From the NCBI GenBank assembly GCA_937951625.1, contig CALFBP010000073.1, positions 1 to 64,000 on the forward strand: a DNA stretch of 64,000 bases, in the 5' to 3' direction. The position numbers and the translations under genes were made by a program. The notes below the pieces were generated by a model. The model made no database searches. It had not been told where the DNA came from and saw only the letters and a program-made list of their open reading frames with translations. The stretch comes from an uncultured Thermoguttaceae bacterium. Its GTDB lineage: Bacteria > Planctomycetota > Planctomycetia > Pirellulales > Thermoguttaceae. This document shows, piece after piece, positions 16,128 to 25,138 of the stretch. Positions within the stretch are counted from its first letter, which is position 1, and each line of letters opens with the position of its first letter.

Positions 16128-18245
16128 TTATTCATGTGGCCGTTGGTAGACAATGATTCCGTGTTGCTGAAACACAACTCGGTAACCGGCCTTTCGGGCT
16201 TGTTCGAGAATGAACGCCGTTTGCTCGGGCGACTGATAGAAACGCTCGGCAGTATCCACCACCACGAAATCGAACAATTCGATGGGCGACCGCGACGGAC
16301 CGATTTCATTTTGGAAATCGTGCCAGCGGTCTCCGGCTTGAGCGACCGTGTCCAAACGGCGGACGCCCAGAAGGTGCGCCGCGATCCTGCCCGAGGCCAA
16401 CACGCTCGCTTGCGGTCCGCCGACCTGGGCTACGACTTCATTCAAGGCCCTGTTTCCCGGTGAGCCCCACCGGCGATTTTCGCGGACCTCCGTCGAACCG
16501 TTGCCGGGGTATGTCTGATAAACCACGTCGGTGAGCGTCGGTCGGCTCCACGGCACCGCCCCGAACCAAACGGAGGCAAGCGCGCAAGCGGCCAACGCTC
16601 CTAAGGCGGCGGGCTTGCCACCGCGACCCGATTGCGAACCGACCGATCCGCTGACGGCCGCCAAGAAAAAGACGGGCACCAAGGCGGTAGTGTATTGAAA
16701 AGCGATGCTGGTCGCAGGAGCATGCCCCCAAGCGAGCAGCACTCCCAACGGCGCCGCGGTCGCCAGCATCGCGGCCCAGCCGCCCGCCAATGCGCGAAAT
16801 CCCAAAGGCACGAACAGGGCCAAAAGAAAGTACGCATGGTGCGGTCGAAGGATCGTGCCCCAGAACACCTGCGGCCGGAGGAACGGCGAGAGCAGCACTT
16901 CCACGAGCGAAGCCCCAAGACGGCTGAAACGGCCCACTTGGTAGCTTGCGAACGGTGCGCAGGTAAACACCGTGGCAAGCAGCGCAAAAAACACAGCGGC
17001 GACAAGGAGCCATCCTTGCCAGGGAAGCTGGCCGTGAAGCCTGGCCGCGGAAGGCGAATCACCTTGGTTTACGCTCCGTTCGCGCCACGCTGCCAAAGCC
17101 ATGGTCAGGCTCAGAAACCCGATTATCGCAATCACATCCTCTTGAAAACTGCAAGCCGCCAGGCAGGCCACGCCTGCCGCCACGCGCCAGCCCCGCAGAA
17201 GACACGCCATGGCCGCGAAGAGCAACGGCAAGGCCAGGCTCACCGGATGCCACCCATAGGTGCAATTCAAATTGAATTGTCCCACCACCGGATAGCATAG
17301 ATACGCCGCGGCCCAAGCCAATGCGGCGGCCGGGGAACAGCCCATGCGCCTCGCGATTGCGTACACGCACAGCGCTGGCAAGGCCAGGCAGAGGGCTTGG
17401 ATGGCGAAAAACAACCGCGCGTCGGGCCAAAGTCCCCAAAGCGGAGCGAGTAAGGCCAGGCCCGGGTTGAAGTGGTCCCAGAAGGCGGGCAAGCCGGGCG
17501 TCTCCAGCAAGAACCCGCGGCCTTCCCACGTGTTCACCACACGCCACGCGAAATGCCCAAAGTCGTTGTACCCGAGAAGATAGTCGTCGTAGGCCCGGCA
17601 CGATTCCAGGTACCACCACCCGGCCGCGGCGAAAGCCAAAAACACAAGCGTCGCTGATATCAAGAGGGAAGAAGACCAAAGCTTGGACCAAGCCCGTCGC
17701 CATCCTTTCGTTCTCGCGATCGGATGCGTGGAGTCCAATTCCTGAGCTGGATCAGGATTCCGCCGCGTCCCGATCGCCACGACGATGCCCCGCACCGCCG
17801 CCCCGGTGATTCCCGCCATCAGAATCGGCTCGAAGAAAGTGCAAGGGATGGGAAGTCCTGGCAACCGCGCTAAATCCAACAGAGGCACAAGCCAGGCCAC
17901 GAGCAACCATCGGGTCGGCGGGGCAACACGCCATAGGCTCGCTCGCGAGGCCCGGTGCGCGAGGATTCCCAACAGCGTCCCTGCCAGCAGGACCGCCAGC
18001 AAATTCGCGTTATCCAAGACCAAGAAGCCCCACAGGGGCGGCGCGGCGGCGAGCACCGTGTAGACCGCCGTCAGATGCTCGCGAGTGGAGAGCAGTGCTA
18101 CGGCCCAGCACCAACCCCACACCGCGAAGACGGTGATGCCTTTACGAACGATCGTGTGTCGGGCTGCCTTGCCAGCCCGGTTGCTTTCACCATCTCGACG
18201 TTTCGCGATAGTCCATCTCCTCCAGGGTATGATAGAAAAGTTCAT
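16128..18245 (-). CDS. DUF2079 integral membrane protein
   Basis: A polytopic membrane protein of about 705 residues with some twelve hydrophobic helices. The DUF2079 signature region is clear: GYNDFGHFAWRVVNTWEG, then FWDHFNPGLALLAPLW and a cytoplasmic/exported C-terminal domain. The fold resembles GT-C glycosyltransferases, whose members use polyprenyl-linked sugars, but no activity is proven for DUF2079. The reading frame is open up to 18452, which would overlap the divergent gene at 18367; I chose the ATG at 18245, though no ribosome site supports it. Confidence 0.8.
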   Translation of the reverse strand: MNFSIIPWRRWTIAKRRDGESNRAGKAARHTIVRKGITVFAVWGWCWAVALLSTREHLTAVYTVLAAAPPLWGFLVLDNANLLAVLLAGTLLGILAHRASRASLWRVAPPTRWLLVAWLVPLLDLARLPGLPIPCTFFEPILMAGITGAAVRGIVVAIGTRRNPDPAQELDSTHPIARTKGWRRAWSKLWSSSLLISATLVFLAFAAAGWWYLESCRAYDDYLLGYNDFGHFAWRVVNTWEGRGFLLETPGLPAFWDHFNPGLALLAPLWGLWPDARLFFAIQALCLALPALCVYAIARRMGCSPAAALAWAAAYLCYPVVGQFNLNCTYGWHPVSLALPLLFAAMACLLRGWRVAAGVACLAACSFQEDVIAIIGFLSLTMALAAWRERSVNQGDSPSAARLHGQLPWQGWLLVAAVFFALLATVFTCAPFASYQVGRFSRLGASLVEVLLSPFLRPQVFWGTILRPHHAYFLLALFVPLGFRALAGGWAAMLATAAPLGVLLAWGHAPATSIAFQYTTALVPVFFLAAVSGSVGSQSGRGGKPAALGALAACALASVWFGAVPWSRPTLTDVVYQTYPGNGSTEVRENRRWGSPGNRALNEVVAQVGGPQASVLASGRIAAHLLGVRRLDTVAQAGDRWHDFQNEIGPSRSPIELFDFVVVDTAERFYQSPEQTAFILEQARKAGYRVVFQQHGIIVYQRPHE

Positions 18246-18366
18246 TCTAGTGCCGCTTTTCAGCCCCGGCCAGGGTTGCTTGGCCGACTTGGGTCGGCTA
18301 GTTTGAAGACCCCACAAAGTTTCCGCCCCCAGCCTCAGACCAAGAACCAAGAGCGAGGAGCCTGCC

Positions 18367-20502
18367 ATGCCGAAAATCCGCTTTACCGTCCCTAGTGTGA
18401 TTGTGCTGCTGGTTTTGACCCTGCCCATCCCCGCTGCGACTGCCGAAGGCACCGAGGCCGATTTTTATGTCGCTGTGGACGGCAATGACACATGGTCAGG
18501 GAAGCTGCCCGCCGGCAACGCTGATCGCAGCGACGGCCCCTTGGCCTCGCTCGAAGGGGCGCGGAACGCGATTCGCCGACTGAAGGCTCAAGGCCCTCTC
18601 AGCAAGCCGGTTCGGGTCTTGATTCGCGGCGGGGTGTATCGTCTTTTGGGCCCGGTGGTGTTTGGGCCTGAGGATTCCGGAACCGAGTCCGCCCCGATCA
18701 CGTTTGCGGCCTGGCCAGGCGAGAAGCCGGTGTTCAGCGGCGGCATCCCCGTTTCCCACTGGAAACAGGCTGAGGGGCCGCTTTGGACCGCCGTCGTGCC
18801 TCCGGTCCGCGACCGCCGCGCCTACTTCCGCCAAATGTTTGTCAACAACCAGCGTTGTATTCCCGCTCGTTTTCCCAACGAAGGGTCAACGTACCGGGCG
18901 GCCGGCCCCGGCGTCCCCCTCAAGGACCGCAACGCCGCTCAAAAAGACCCCAAGACGAAAATCTCGCTCCACTACCAAAACGACGATCTGAAGCCCTGGG
19001 CGAATCTCGACGAAGCCGTGGTGGTGGTCTATCACTCATGGACCACTTCCCGTCATCGCATCCGCTCCCTCGATCCCAAAGAACGCTTGGTCGAATTTAC
19101 CGCGCCCAGCGGGTGGCCGATGGGTTATTGGGAAAACAACCAGCGGTACTATGTGGAGAACGTCCGCGAGGGGCTCGATGCCCCTGGCGAGTTTTATCTC
19201 GATCCGAACACGGGCGAGCTGACGTATTACCCGCGTCCCGGCGAAACCATGCCCCACGTCGAGGCGATCCTGCCCGCGGCGGAGGAATTGCTCCGCGTCG
19301 AAGGCGACGCGGCGGCGGGAAAGACCGTTGCCCACCTCCGCTTCGAGGGGCTCAGCTTCCAACACACCCGTTGGGACATGCCCAAGGCGGAAATGGTCGA
19401 CGGCCAGGCCGCCGCCTCTCTGAAATCCGCCGCGGTCCATTTCCTCGCCGCTCGACATTGCCTGCTCAGGCAATGCGAAATTGCCCACACGGGCGGCTAC
19501 GCCCTGTGGTTTGAGCAGGGGTCGAAAGACAATCGAGCCGAGCAGTGTCATTTGCACGATCTTGGGGCTGGTGGCGTCCGCATCGGCGAAACCGCTTTGC
19601 CCCAAGAACCCGAACGCCAGACCGAACGCAACGAGGTCTTCAACTGTTTCATCCACGACGGCGGCAAAGTGTATCACGCCGGCGTCGGTGTGTGGATCGG
19701 CAAGAGTTCCCACAACATCGTCCGCCACAATGAAATCTGCGACCTGTTGTACACCGGCGTTTCGGTCGGTTGGAGTTGGGGATACGCCCCCAGTTCAGCC
19801 CATCACAACCTGATCGAGTACAACCACATCCATCACCTGGGTTGGGGCCAATTGAGCGACCTGGGCGGGATCTATAGCTTGGGCATCTCGCCCGGCACCC
19901 GCGAGGCCTACAACCTGATCCACGACGTGCTTGCCTATTCCTACGGTGGCTGGGGGCTTTACACCGACGAGGGAAGCAGCCACATCGTGCTGGAGAACAA
20001 CGTCGTGTACCGCGTCAAGGATGGCTGTTTCCACCAGCACTACGGCCGAGAAAACCTGGTGCGCAACAACATCCTCGCCTTCTCCGCGACCCGGGGCCAA
20101 GTCATCCGCAGCCGCGAAGAAGACCATAGCTCGTTCACCTTCGAGCGGAACATCGTCTATTACACCCAGGCCGACCTGTTGGGCGGGAATTGGTCGAAAG
20201 GAAAATTCACCTTGGACCACAACCTCTATTGGAACGCTGCTGGCAAACCGGTCACGTTTCCCGGTGGGCTTTCGCTGGATCAATGGCGGGCCAAAGGGCA
20301 GGACCAGCACAGCCTCGTTGCCGATCCCAAGTTCGTCGACGCCGCGGGCTACGACTTCCGCCTCCAAGCCGATTCACCGGCCAAACAGATCGGCTTCCAG
20401 CCCTTCGACATTAGCAAGGCCGGCCTCACCGGCCCACCCGAGTGGACCAATTTGCCCCGCCAAATCCAGCGACCCAAAATGCTTCAACCGGGCGAGAAGT
20501 GA
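18367..20502 (+). CDS. exported right-handed parallel beta-helix protein
   Basis: A 711-residue protein with a signal peptide ending near ATAEG (residues about 27-29). The opening FYVAVDGNDTWSGKL is the usual start of planctomycete pectate-lyase-like proteins. From residue about 320 on, the beta-helix repeats show Asn/His-rich rungs (for example HNIVRHNEICDL, HHNLIEYNHIHHLG). The family includes alginate, pectate and glycosaminoglycan lyases and epimerases; no catalytic lysine/arginine can be assigned by eye. It is probably a secreted polysaccharide-active enzyme. AGGAG lies seven bases before the ATG. It is divergent from the DUF2079 gene and convergent with the oxidoreductase at 20546. Confidence 0.85.
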   Translation: MPKIRFTVPSVIVLLVLTLPIPAATAEGTEADFYVAVDGNDTWSGKLPAGNADRSDGPLASLEGARNAIRRLKAQGPLSKPVRVLIRGGVYRLLGPVVFGPEDSGTESAPITFAAWPGEKPVFSGGIPVSHWKQAEGPLWTAVVPPVRDRRAYFRQMFVNNQRCIPARFPNEGSTYRAAGPGVPLKDRNAAQKDPKTKISLHYQNDDLKPWANLDEAVVVVYHSWTTSRHRIRSLDPKERLVEFTAPSGWPMGYWENNQRYYVENVREGLDAPGEFYLDPNTGELTYYPRPGETMPHVEAILPAAEELLRVEGDAAAGKTVAHLRFEGLSFQHTRWDMPKAEMVDGQAAASLKSAAVHFLAARHCLLRQCEIAHTGGYALWFEQGSKDNRAEQCHLHDLGAGGVRIGETALPQEPERQTERNEVFNCFIHDGGKVYHAGVGVWIGKSSHNIVRHNEICDLLYTGVSVGWSWGYAPSSAHHNLIEYNHIHHLGWGQLSDLGGIYSLGISPGTREAYNLIHDVLAYSYGGWGLYTDEGSSHIVLENNVVYRVKDGCFHQHYGRENLVRNNILAFSATRGQVIRSREEDHSSFTFERNIVYYTQADLLGGNWSKGKFTLDHNLYWNAAGKPVTFPGGLSLDQWRAKGQDQHSLVADPKFVDAAGYDFRLQADSPAKQIGFQPFDISKAGLTGPPEWTNLPRQIQRPKMLQPGEK

Positions 20503-20545
20503 GAGGACGCCGCTGACTGGTTCAGGCAAGCTCGGCGCGGCCTGT

Positions 20546-21871
20546 TCAAACGAATTTGGTGATCCCTGGCATCGCGCAGGGGTATTGGCCGTTCTTGTCT
20601 GGCTTGACCGGCGGCTCCGCGTCCCAAGCGTAACGCGAGGGGGCGAGGGAAAGCTTGGATTGCATCGCTTGCTCCCAGGTGATCTCCTGGCCGGTGTAGC
20701 AGACCATCTGGGCCAGGATCGCCAGCATGGTGCTGGTGAACATGTAGTTCGAGTTGTTGATCGGCTTGCCGGAGCGGATGGCGGCGAACAGCTCGGCGTG
20801 CTCGGCGTCGTACATGCTCACCGGCTTGGCGGCCTTATAGACCCATTGGGTCTGGCCCTCCAGACGCGGGCGGCTGGGCAGGATCGCCCGACCCTTCGTC
20901 CCGAAGATGACGTCGGTGGTTTCGTTGTAACAGCCGGGTTGATCGCGGCAGAAGCCAAACACCCGCACCCCGTTGGCATACTCGAAGACGACGGCGTGAT
21001 GATCGAACTGATCGCCGTATTTGGGATCGGTGCAAACCTGGCGGCCGCCGGTGCCCCAGGCCTTCAGCGGCGGCTGGTCGCCGAGGGCCCACGATGCCTT
21101 GTCCAAGCTGTGAATCAACTGCTGGCCCGTCTGATCGCCGGAGAGCCAGTTGAAATGATACCAGTTCTGGAGTTGGTACTCCATTTCGTTCCAGCCGGGT
21201 TTGCGTTCGCGCAGGCCATAAGGCGTCGTGAGGTACGTCTCTTGGATGGCGACGATGTCGCCGATCGCGCCGTCGGCCACGCGTTTCATGGCCTCGCGCA
21301 CCCCCGCGTCGTAGCGCCAGCAAAGGCCGGAGACCAGACACAACCCCTTCTTCTTCGCTTCCTCGCCAGCCGCCATGGCCATTTTGAGGCCAGGCACGTC
21401 GACGGCGTGTGGCTTCTCGCAGAACACGTGTTTTCCGGCGTCGATGGCGGCCTTGAGGTGGATGGGGTGGAAGTGGCTCGCCGCGGCGATAAGCACCACG
21501 TCCACGCCGCTGGCGATCAGCTTTTCGTAAGCGTCGAAGCCAACGAAGCAATGATCGTCATCGACGGCCACCTGATCGGGCTTAATGTTTTGCAGGCGTT
21601 TGCGGGCGCCTTGGAGATATTCTGGGAAAACGTCGGCAAGGGCCACCAACCGCACGTCCTTCCCGGCGTTCATGGCGTTGACGGCCGCCCCGCTGCCGCG
21701 CCCACCACAACCGATCAGACCGATCTTGATCACGTCGCTGCCGGCGGCATGGGCGCTTCGAGCGATATCCAACGGGGCGGCCGCCGCGCCTAGCGCCGCG
21801 GCCGATGCCGACTTCAGGAACGACCGACGCGAGGGGTTAGGCAACGACGTGGGGGAAGTGCGATGAGTCAT
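20546..21871 (-). CDS. Tat-exported Gfo/Idh/MocA family oxidoreductase
   Basis: A 441-residue NAD(P)-dependent sugar or inositol dehydrogenase-like protein. Its Tat signal has the twin arginine in SRRSFLKSASAAALG. The Rossmann motif is IGLIGCGGRGSG, and the EKP motif is VFCEKPHAVD. The exported form is common in planctomycetes, where the nucleotide may be bound tightly as in glucose-fructose oxidoreductase. AAGGAG lies six bases before the ATG at 21871; a GTG three bases upstream is less well placed. The sugar substrate is unknown. It differs clearly from the pair at 34646 and 41463. Confidence 0.9.
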   Translation of the reverse strand: MTHRTSPTSLPNPSRRSFLKSASAAALGAAAAPLDIARSAHAAGSDVIKIGLIGCGGRGSGAAVNAMNAGKDVRLVALADVFPEYLQGARKRLQNIKPDQVAVDDDHCFVGFDAYEKLIASGVDVVLIAAASHFHPIHLKAAIDAGKHVFCEKPHAVDVPGLKMAMAAGEEAKKKGLCLVSGLCWRYDAGVREAMKRVADGAIGDIVAIQETYLTTPYGLRERKPGWNEMEYQLQNWYHFNWLSGDQTGQQLIHSLDKASWALGDQPPLKAWGTGGRQVCTDPKYGDQFDHHAVVFEYANGVRVFGFCRDQPGCYNETTDVIFGTKGRAILPSRPRLEGQTQWVYKAAKPVSMYDAEHAELFAAIRSGKPINNSNYMFTSTMLAILAQMVCYTGQEITWEQAMQSKLSLAPSRYAWDAEPPVKPDKNGQYPCAMPGITKFV

Positions 21872-22239
21872 CACTTGCTCCTTAAAAACTCAAGGTTGGA
21901 AACAGCAGACGCGGCTTGGGGGATTGATATCTCGAATATATTTCGGCTCACTTTTTCCCACAAGACGACACACGCCGCGCGGCCTGCCCGATCGTTATCC
22001 GCGGACCTCGTGGACCGAAAATCACTTCGGCTTGGCGATGGGAAACCGCAACTTCTCCGTCCCGCGTTTCCGATAGTCTCTTCGAGGGTCCACGTTCACC
22101 TTGGGATGGAAAAGGAGGAACGGATCACCCGAAAAAACGGGTTCCACCGATGATTCACGGAAGAACGGTTCGCACGGATGGCCGATCGAAGTGGCGCAGG
22201 AGGTAAGCGCCGATTCCATTGGCTGGGTAGTTTTTTACC
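21872..22239. other. divergent intergenic region
   Basis: This region lies between the oxidoreductase (minus) and the LysM gene (plus) and should contain promoters for both. An AT-rich patch around 21925-21960 is the likeliest place for the minus-strand promoter, but no confident box pair was found. No small gene is supported: the short frames here lack ribosome sites or family resemblance. Confidence 0.35.
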
Positions 22240-22872
22240 GTGGTCGAAGTTCTACGAGAACGTCGGCGGGCGCGGGGCGTTTTGGCGTTCGGGATCGTCT
22301 TGGGCGGGATCGGTCTGGCCTCGCTGCTTGGACAACCAGGCCCTGGCCACGACCACGAGGCGCCCGACGCTGGCGATCCGATCGTGCTTCAGCGCCGGGC
22401 AGGCGAACCGAACCCTCAGGCAGTGAGGAGGGCCAACGAAAACGGGGACCGGGCCCCCCTCAACATTCCCTCGTTTCCCGCGCTGCCCGATGCTTCGCCT
22501 GCAATGCGGGGGAATCGCTCCGATCCGCTCCCCCCGACCCTCGCGAAATCGTTCCCTGGCGACGACGAGGCCTCCTCAGCGCGTTGGGGTACGTCGTTGG
22601 GAATCGGGCTTCCGGGGACTGCGCCGGTTCCTCCCTCGCCCCGACGTCACAAGATCGTCAATGGCGATAGCCTGCCCGCCCTCGCCAAACGCTACCTTGG
22701 CAGCGAGCATCGAGCCCAGGAAATCTTCGAGGCCAACCGAGATCTGCTGAGCAGCCCCGACGCCCTGCCGATCGGGATCGAGCTGCGGATACCGCCGCCG
22801 GATCCACCCAAACCAACGGCTTTAGAAGCCCCACTGGTCCCCATTGCCCCCCGAGACGGCGTGAGAAAATAA
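22240..22872 (+). CDS. membrane-anchored LysM-domain protein
   Basis: A 210-residue protein with a GTG start; an in-frame TAG at 22228 blocks any earlier start. One membrane segment lies at about residues 14-32, followed by a disordered Pro/Arg-rich linker. A LysM domain fills residues 138-185 (KIVNGDSLPALAKRYLG ... IGIELRIPPP). LysM binds N-acetylglucosamine-containing glycans such as peptidoglycan, so it probably tethers something to the wall. The Shine-Dalgarno site is poor. The 3' end lies 29 bases from the convergent hydrolase gene. Confidence 0.8.
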   Translation: MVEVLRERRRARGVLAFGIVLGGIGLASLLGQPGPGHDHEAPDAGDPIVLQRRAGEPNPQAVRRANENGDRAPLNIPSFPALPDASPAMRGNRSDPLPPTLAKSFPGDDEASSARWGTSLGIGLPGTAPVPPSPRRHKIVNGDSLPALAKRYLGSEHRAQEIFEANRDLLSSPDALPIGIELRIPPPDPPKPTALEAPLVPIAPRDGVRK

Positions 22873-22901
22873 TCGCGGCCGCGAAGCGACGGCTAGCCAA
22901 G

Positions 22902-23882
22902 TCATTTTGCCGCGCTGCTTTTCTTGCCGACCTCGCGCCAAGGGTAGTCCTTGTTGACCAGGCGAAGCTCGATGAACTTTTCAATCCGCTGTTCCACGTT
23001 CAGTCCACGCTGGCCCAGGAGCTTACTGCCTTGGAACTTCGTGTCGAGGCCCTTGAAGAACAGGGTCTTGTCCTGTTCGGCTTGGCCTTCGGGCGGTTCG
23101 GGGTGCAGCTTGGCGAGAGTGCTGTAGATCAGTTCGGTGCGGCTGGCCACTTTGGGATCGGCGTTGCCAAACAGGATGTAAACCGAAACGAACTGATTCA
23201 AGAGCCGGTTTTTCAGGAATTCTTCCATCCCCACGCCGCGAAAGTTCCTTTCCGGCGACAGCAACACCAAGGCTTTGACGTGCTGCCCCTGCTTCACGCC
23301 CGGATACTGAGGCCAGCTCCAGTCCAACACGGTCCAGTTCGCCGCCACCGTGGCGCCCATCTCCGCGCCCACGAGGCATAACTTTTCGATGTTCAATTCT
23401 TCGGCGTTGTTTTTCCGCACGAGGAAGTTCTTCAGAGTCTCCATGTCGTTTTGAACCATCAGCGCGATGTCGGCCGCTCCGATGCGGCTCGCCGACAGCT
23501 CACGACCGCCTTGGCTGGTGCTTTGACCGTGACCACGCAAATCCGGCACGAGCACCGCGTGGCCGGCCTGCCACAGGGTGGATGCCAACGTTGCAAACTC
23601 CTTACGGCTGCCCTTCCAAGAGTGGAGCAGAATCACCGGCACGGCGTTCTTTCCCTTCGCGCTGGGAAAAAACGTGGCTCTCAGGGCAACGCCGTCGGGG
23701 GTCAGCAGCTCGTTGCCGGCAATGTCATAGGGGTCCGGCAGTTCCTTTTTCGCCTGCCCCATCGCGTCGGAAGCCGCTGCCAAGATTAGGACAGACAAAG
23801 TTAAAAATAGCATGAAAGTCGCCCGGAAGAGGCATCGCGAACCTCTCGCCCTAGGGGACCGACCATCCAGCCTATAAAACAT
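22902..23882 (-). CDS. exported alpha/beta-hydrolase-fold protein, nucleophile Ser replaced by Glu
   Basis: A 326-residue protein from the ATG at 23882, which has GGGAGG seven bases upstream. A signal peptide covers about residues 20-42. The fold is clear: the oxyanion-strand motif VILLHSWKGS and then VLVPDLRGHGQST. The nucleophile elbow, normally G-x-S-x-G, reads LVGAEMGATVA, so Glu (codon 23361-23363, residue 174) stands where the catalytic Ser belongs. A haloalkane-dehalogenase-like acid nucleophile is conceivable, or the protein is a non-catalytic relative. The gene is followed by the convergent LysM gene. Confidence 0.8.
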   Translation of the reverse strand: MFYRLDGRSPRARGSRCLFRATFMLFLTLSVLILAAASDAMGQAKKELPDPYDIAGNELLTPDGVALRATFFPSAKGKNAVPVILLHSWKGSRKEFATLASTLWQAGHAVLVPDLRGHGQSTSQGGRELSASRIGAADIALMVQNDMETLKNFLVRKNNAEELNIEKLCLVGAEMGATVAANWTVLDWSWPQYPGVKQGQHVKALVLLSPERNFRGVGMEEFLKNRLLNQFVSVYILFGNADPKVASRTELIYSTLAKLHPEPPEGQAEQDKTLFFKGLDTKFQGSKLLGQRGLNVEQRIEKFIELRLVNKDYPWREVGKKSSAAK

Positions 23883-24259
23883 GGGCCGCACCTCCCGATG
23901 TCGAGAATCCAAGCCGGTATCGGCAATGGGGAGCCTACCCTTATGGTAATTGGCCCCGACGCCCAGGTGAAGAGGCAGGCGGCATCCCAGGGAAAAGGCT
24001 TGCGGATCCGCGGGGGAGGGATGATAGAAGCGGATTGGCGGCAAGGGGCCCACAGCCTCGCTGCGCAGAATCGCGGCCTGTGGTTGCCGGTAAGGTGTCG
24101 TGAGCGGAGCACGGGACGAGCGCTCTTTTTGCGGGACGAGCGCAAGCGCGAGGGTGGGTAAGGTTCGGGTTGGAACGAGAAAACCGCCGACGGTTCGCGC
24201 CGCTCTCCGCCTTCGGCCCCGCTGCCGCAGAGCGGGCAGGGGAGGCTCGGCAACAGGCT
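23883..24259. other. intergenic region with a 12-base direct repeat
   Basis: No gene is supported. CGGGACGAGCGC occurs at 24112-24123 and again at 24132-24143. A GC-rich stem (CCCCGCT/AGCGGGG-like) near 24222-24245 lies just beyond the lipoprotein stop and could end that transcript, though it has no U-tract. Confidence 0.35.
24112..24143. repeat. 12-base direct repeat, 20-base period
   Basis: CGGGACGAGCGC occurs twice, separated by eight bases (TCTTTTTG). Short GC-rich repeats of this kind are scattered in planctomycete intergenic DNA; nothing shows a function here. Confidence 0.5.
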
Positions 24260-24916
24260 TTAAATCCCCTTTGCGTCCAGCGCGAAGTTTTCGTAGCGGT
24301 CGTGGGCGTAGAAGTGGCGGGCCAACTGATCGGCAAGCACGCGGACGAATTGGCGGCGGAACTCCGACTCCTGGACCTCTGAGGCCTGAACTTCTCGATT
24401 TGGCGGGTAGACGGCTTCAGGCGGGCGTTTTCGGAAAACCAACTTGCCCGTCTGGCAGTCGAACACCTTGATCTCTGTGTTCGCGCGGCCCTGATAGAGC
24501 GTTTGGCTCTTGTGGATCGTGAACCGCTCGAGGTCGATCCCGACGACCAAGTCGGCATTCAAGGCTTTGCCGACTTCGACGTAGTCTTCCCACGTGTTTT
24601 CGTCCATCCACTCTGCCACTTTGCGGTGGTCAACCACCTTGATTTTCGGGACGTTTTGGCGAAGCAGGTTTCCTACCTCCTGGGCAAGGTCTTGATCGAC
24701 GCGGGCCAAATTGTACTGGAGGTTCACCATCGCTCGGCACACGACGACGACGCGTTTTTCGCGCAATTTGTCGCACTCAGCGGGCACGTCATTGCCCTTC
24801 AGGAGGTAGGCAGCAGTGAAGAGCATACTGGTACACCCCGAGGCGAAAGCGGTCATCGTAGCAAGCGCCCCGATCGCGAAAAATCGTCGCCACAAACGGT
24901 GAACAGGCTGCCTCAT
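24260..24916 (-). CDS. putative lipoprotein of unknown function
   Basis: A 218-residue protein with a lipobox (FASGC, Cys about residue 28) after a hydrophobic signal. It is predicted to be lipid-anchored on the outer face of a membrane. The soluble domain alternates helix and strand, with ADLVVGIDLERFT and TEIKVFDCQTGKLVF, a pattern like the TolB-N/CsgG-type accessory lipoproteins, but the match is only structural impression. Divergent from the 25139 gene with 222 bases between. Confidence 0.6.
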   Translation of the reverse strand: MRQPVHRLWRRFFAIGALATMTAFASGCTSMLFTAAYLLKGNDVPAECDKLREKRVVVVCRAMVNLQYNLARVDQDLAQEVGNLLRQNVPKIKVVDHRKVAEWMDENTWEDYVEVGKALNADLVVGIDLERFTIHKSQTLYQGRANTEIKVFDCQTGKLVFRKRPPEAVYPPNREVQASEVQESEFRRQFVRVLADQLARHFYAHDRYENFALDAKGI

Positions 24917-25061
24917 CGCAATTCTCGACTGGCAAGAGACTTATGGCAAGAACTATCCCACCAAGGCATGGGCGGACAACAATGCTCGAAAAAGTGGGTG
25001 GCAGGATACCCAGAACTTCCACCCGCCGCAAGGTCGATTCAGCATCCAGCCCGACAGGGCG

Positions 25062-25089
25062 TTTACCTCTTTTGAGCGCGCGGTATACT
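25062..25089 (+). promoter_or_regulatory. putative sigma70-type promoter for the 25139 gene
   Basis: TTTACC at 25062-25067 and TATACT at 25084-25089 are separated by 16 bases. The -10 matches five of six consensus positions, the -35 four. A start near 25096 would give a leader of about 43 bases before the ATG at 25139. It would drive the upstream membrane protein and probably the ABC exporter genes. Confidence 0.35.
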
Positions 25090-25138
25090 AAGTTCGGTAG
25101 TTTGGGTAGGGAACTTGCTCGTCGGTTGAGTTTGTCAG

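Noticed and set aside
19931-21793. A 620-residue open frame on the plus strand across the beta-helix and oxidoreductase genes
   Set aside because: It runs antisense to the clear Gfo/Idh/MocA gene and shares sequence with the beta-helix gene in another frame; its protein has no recognisable motif.
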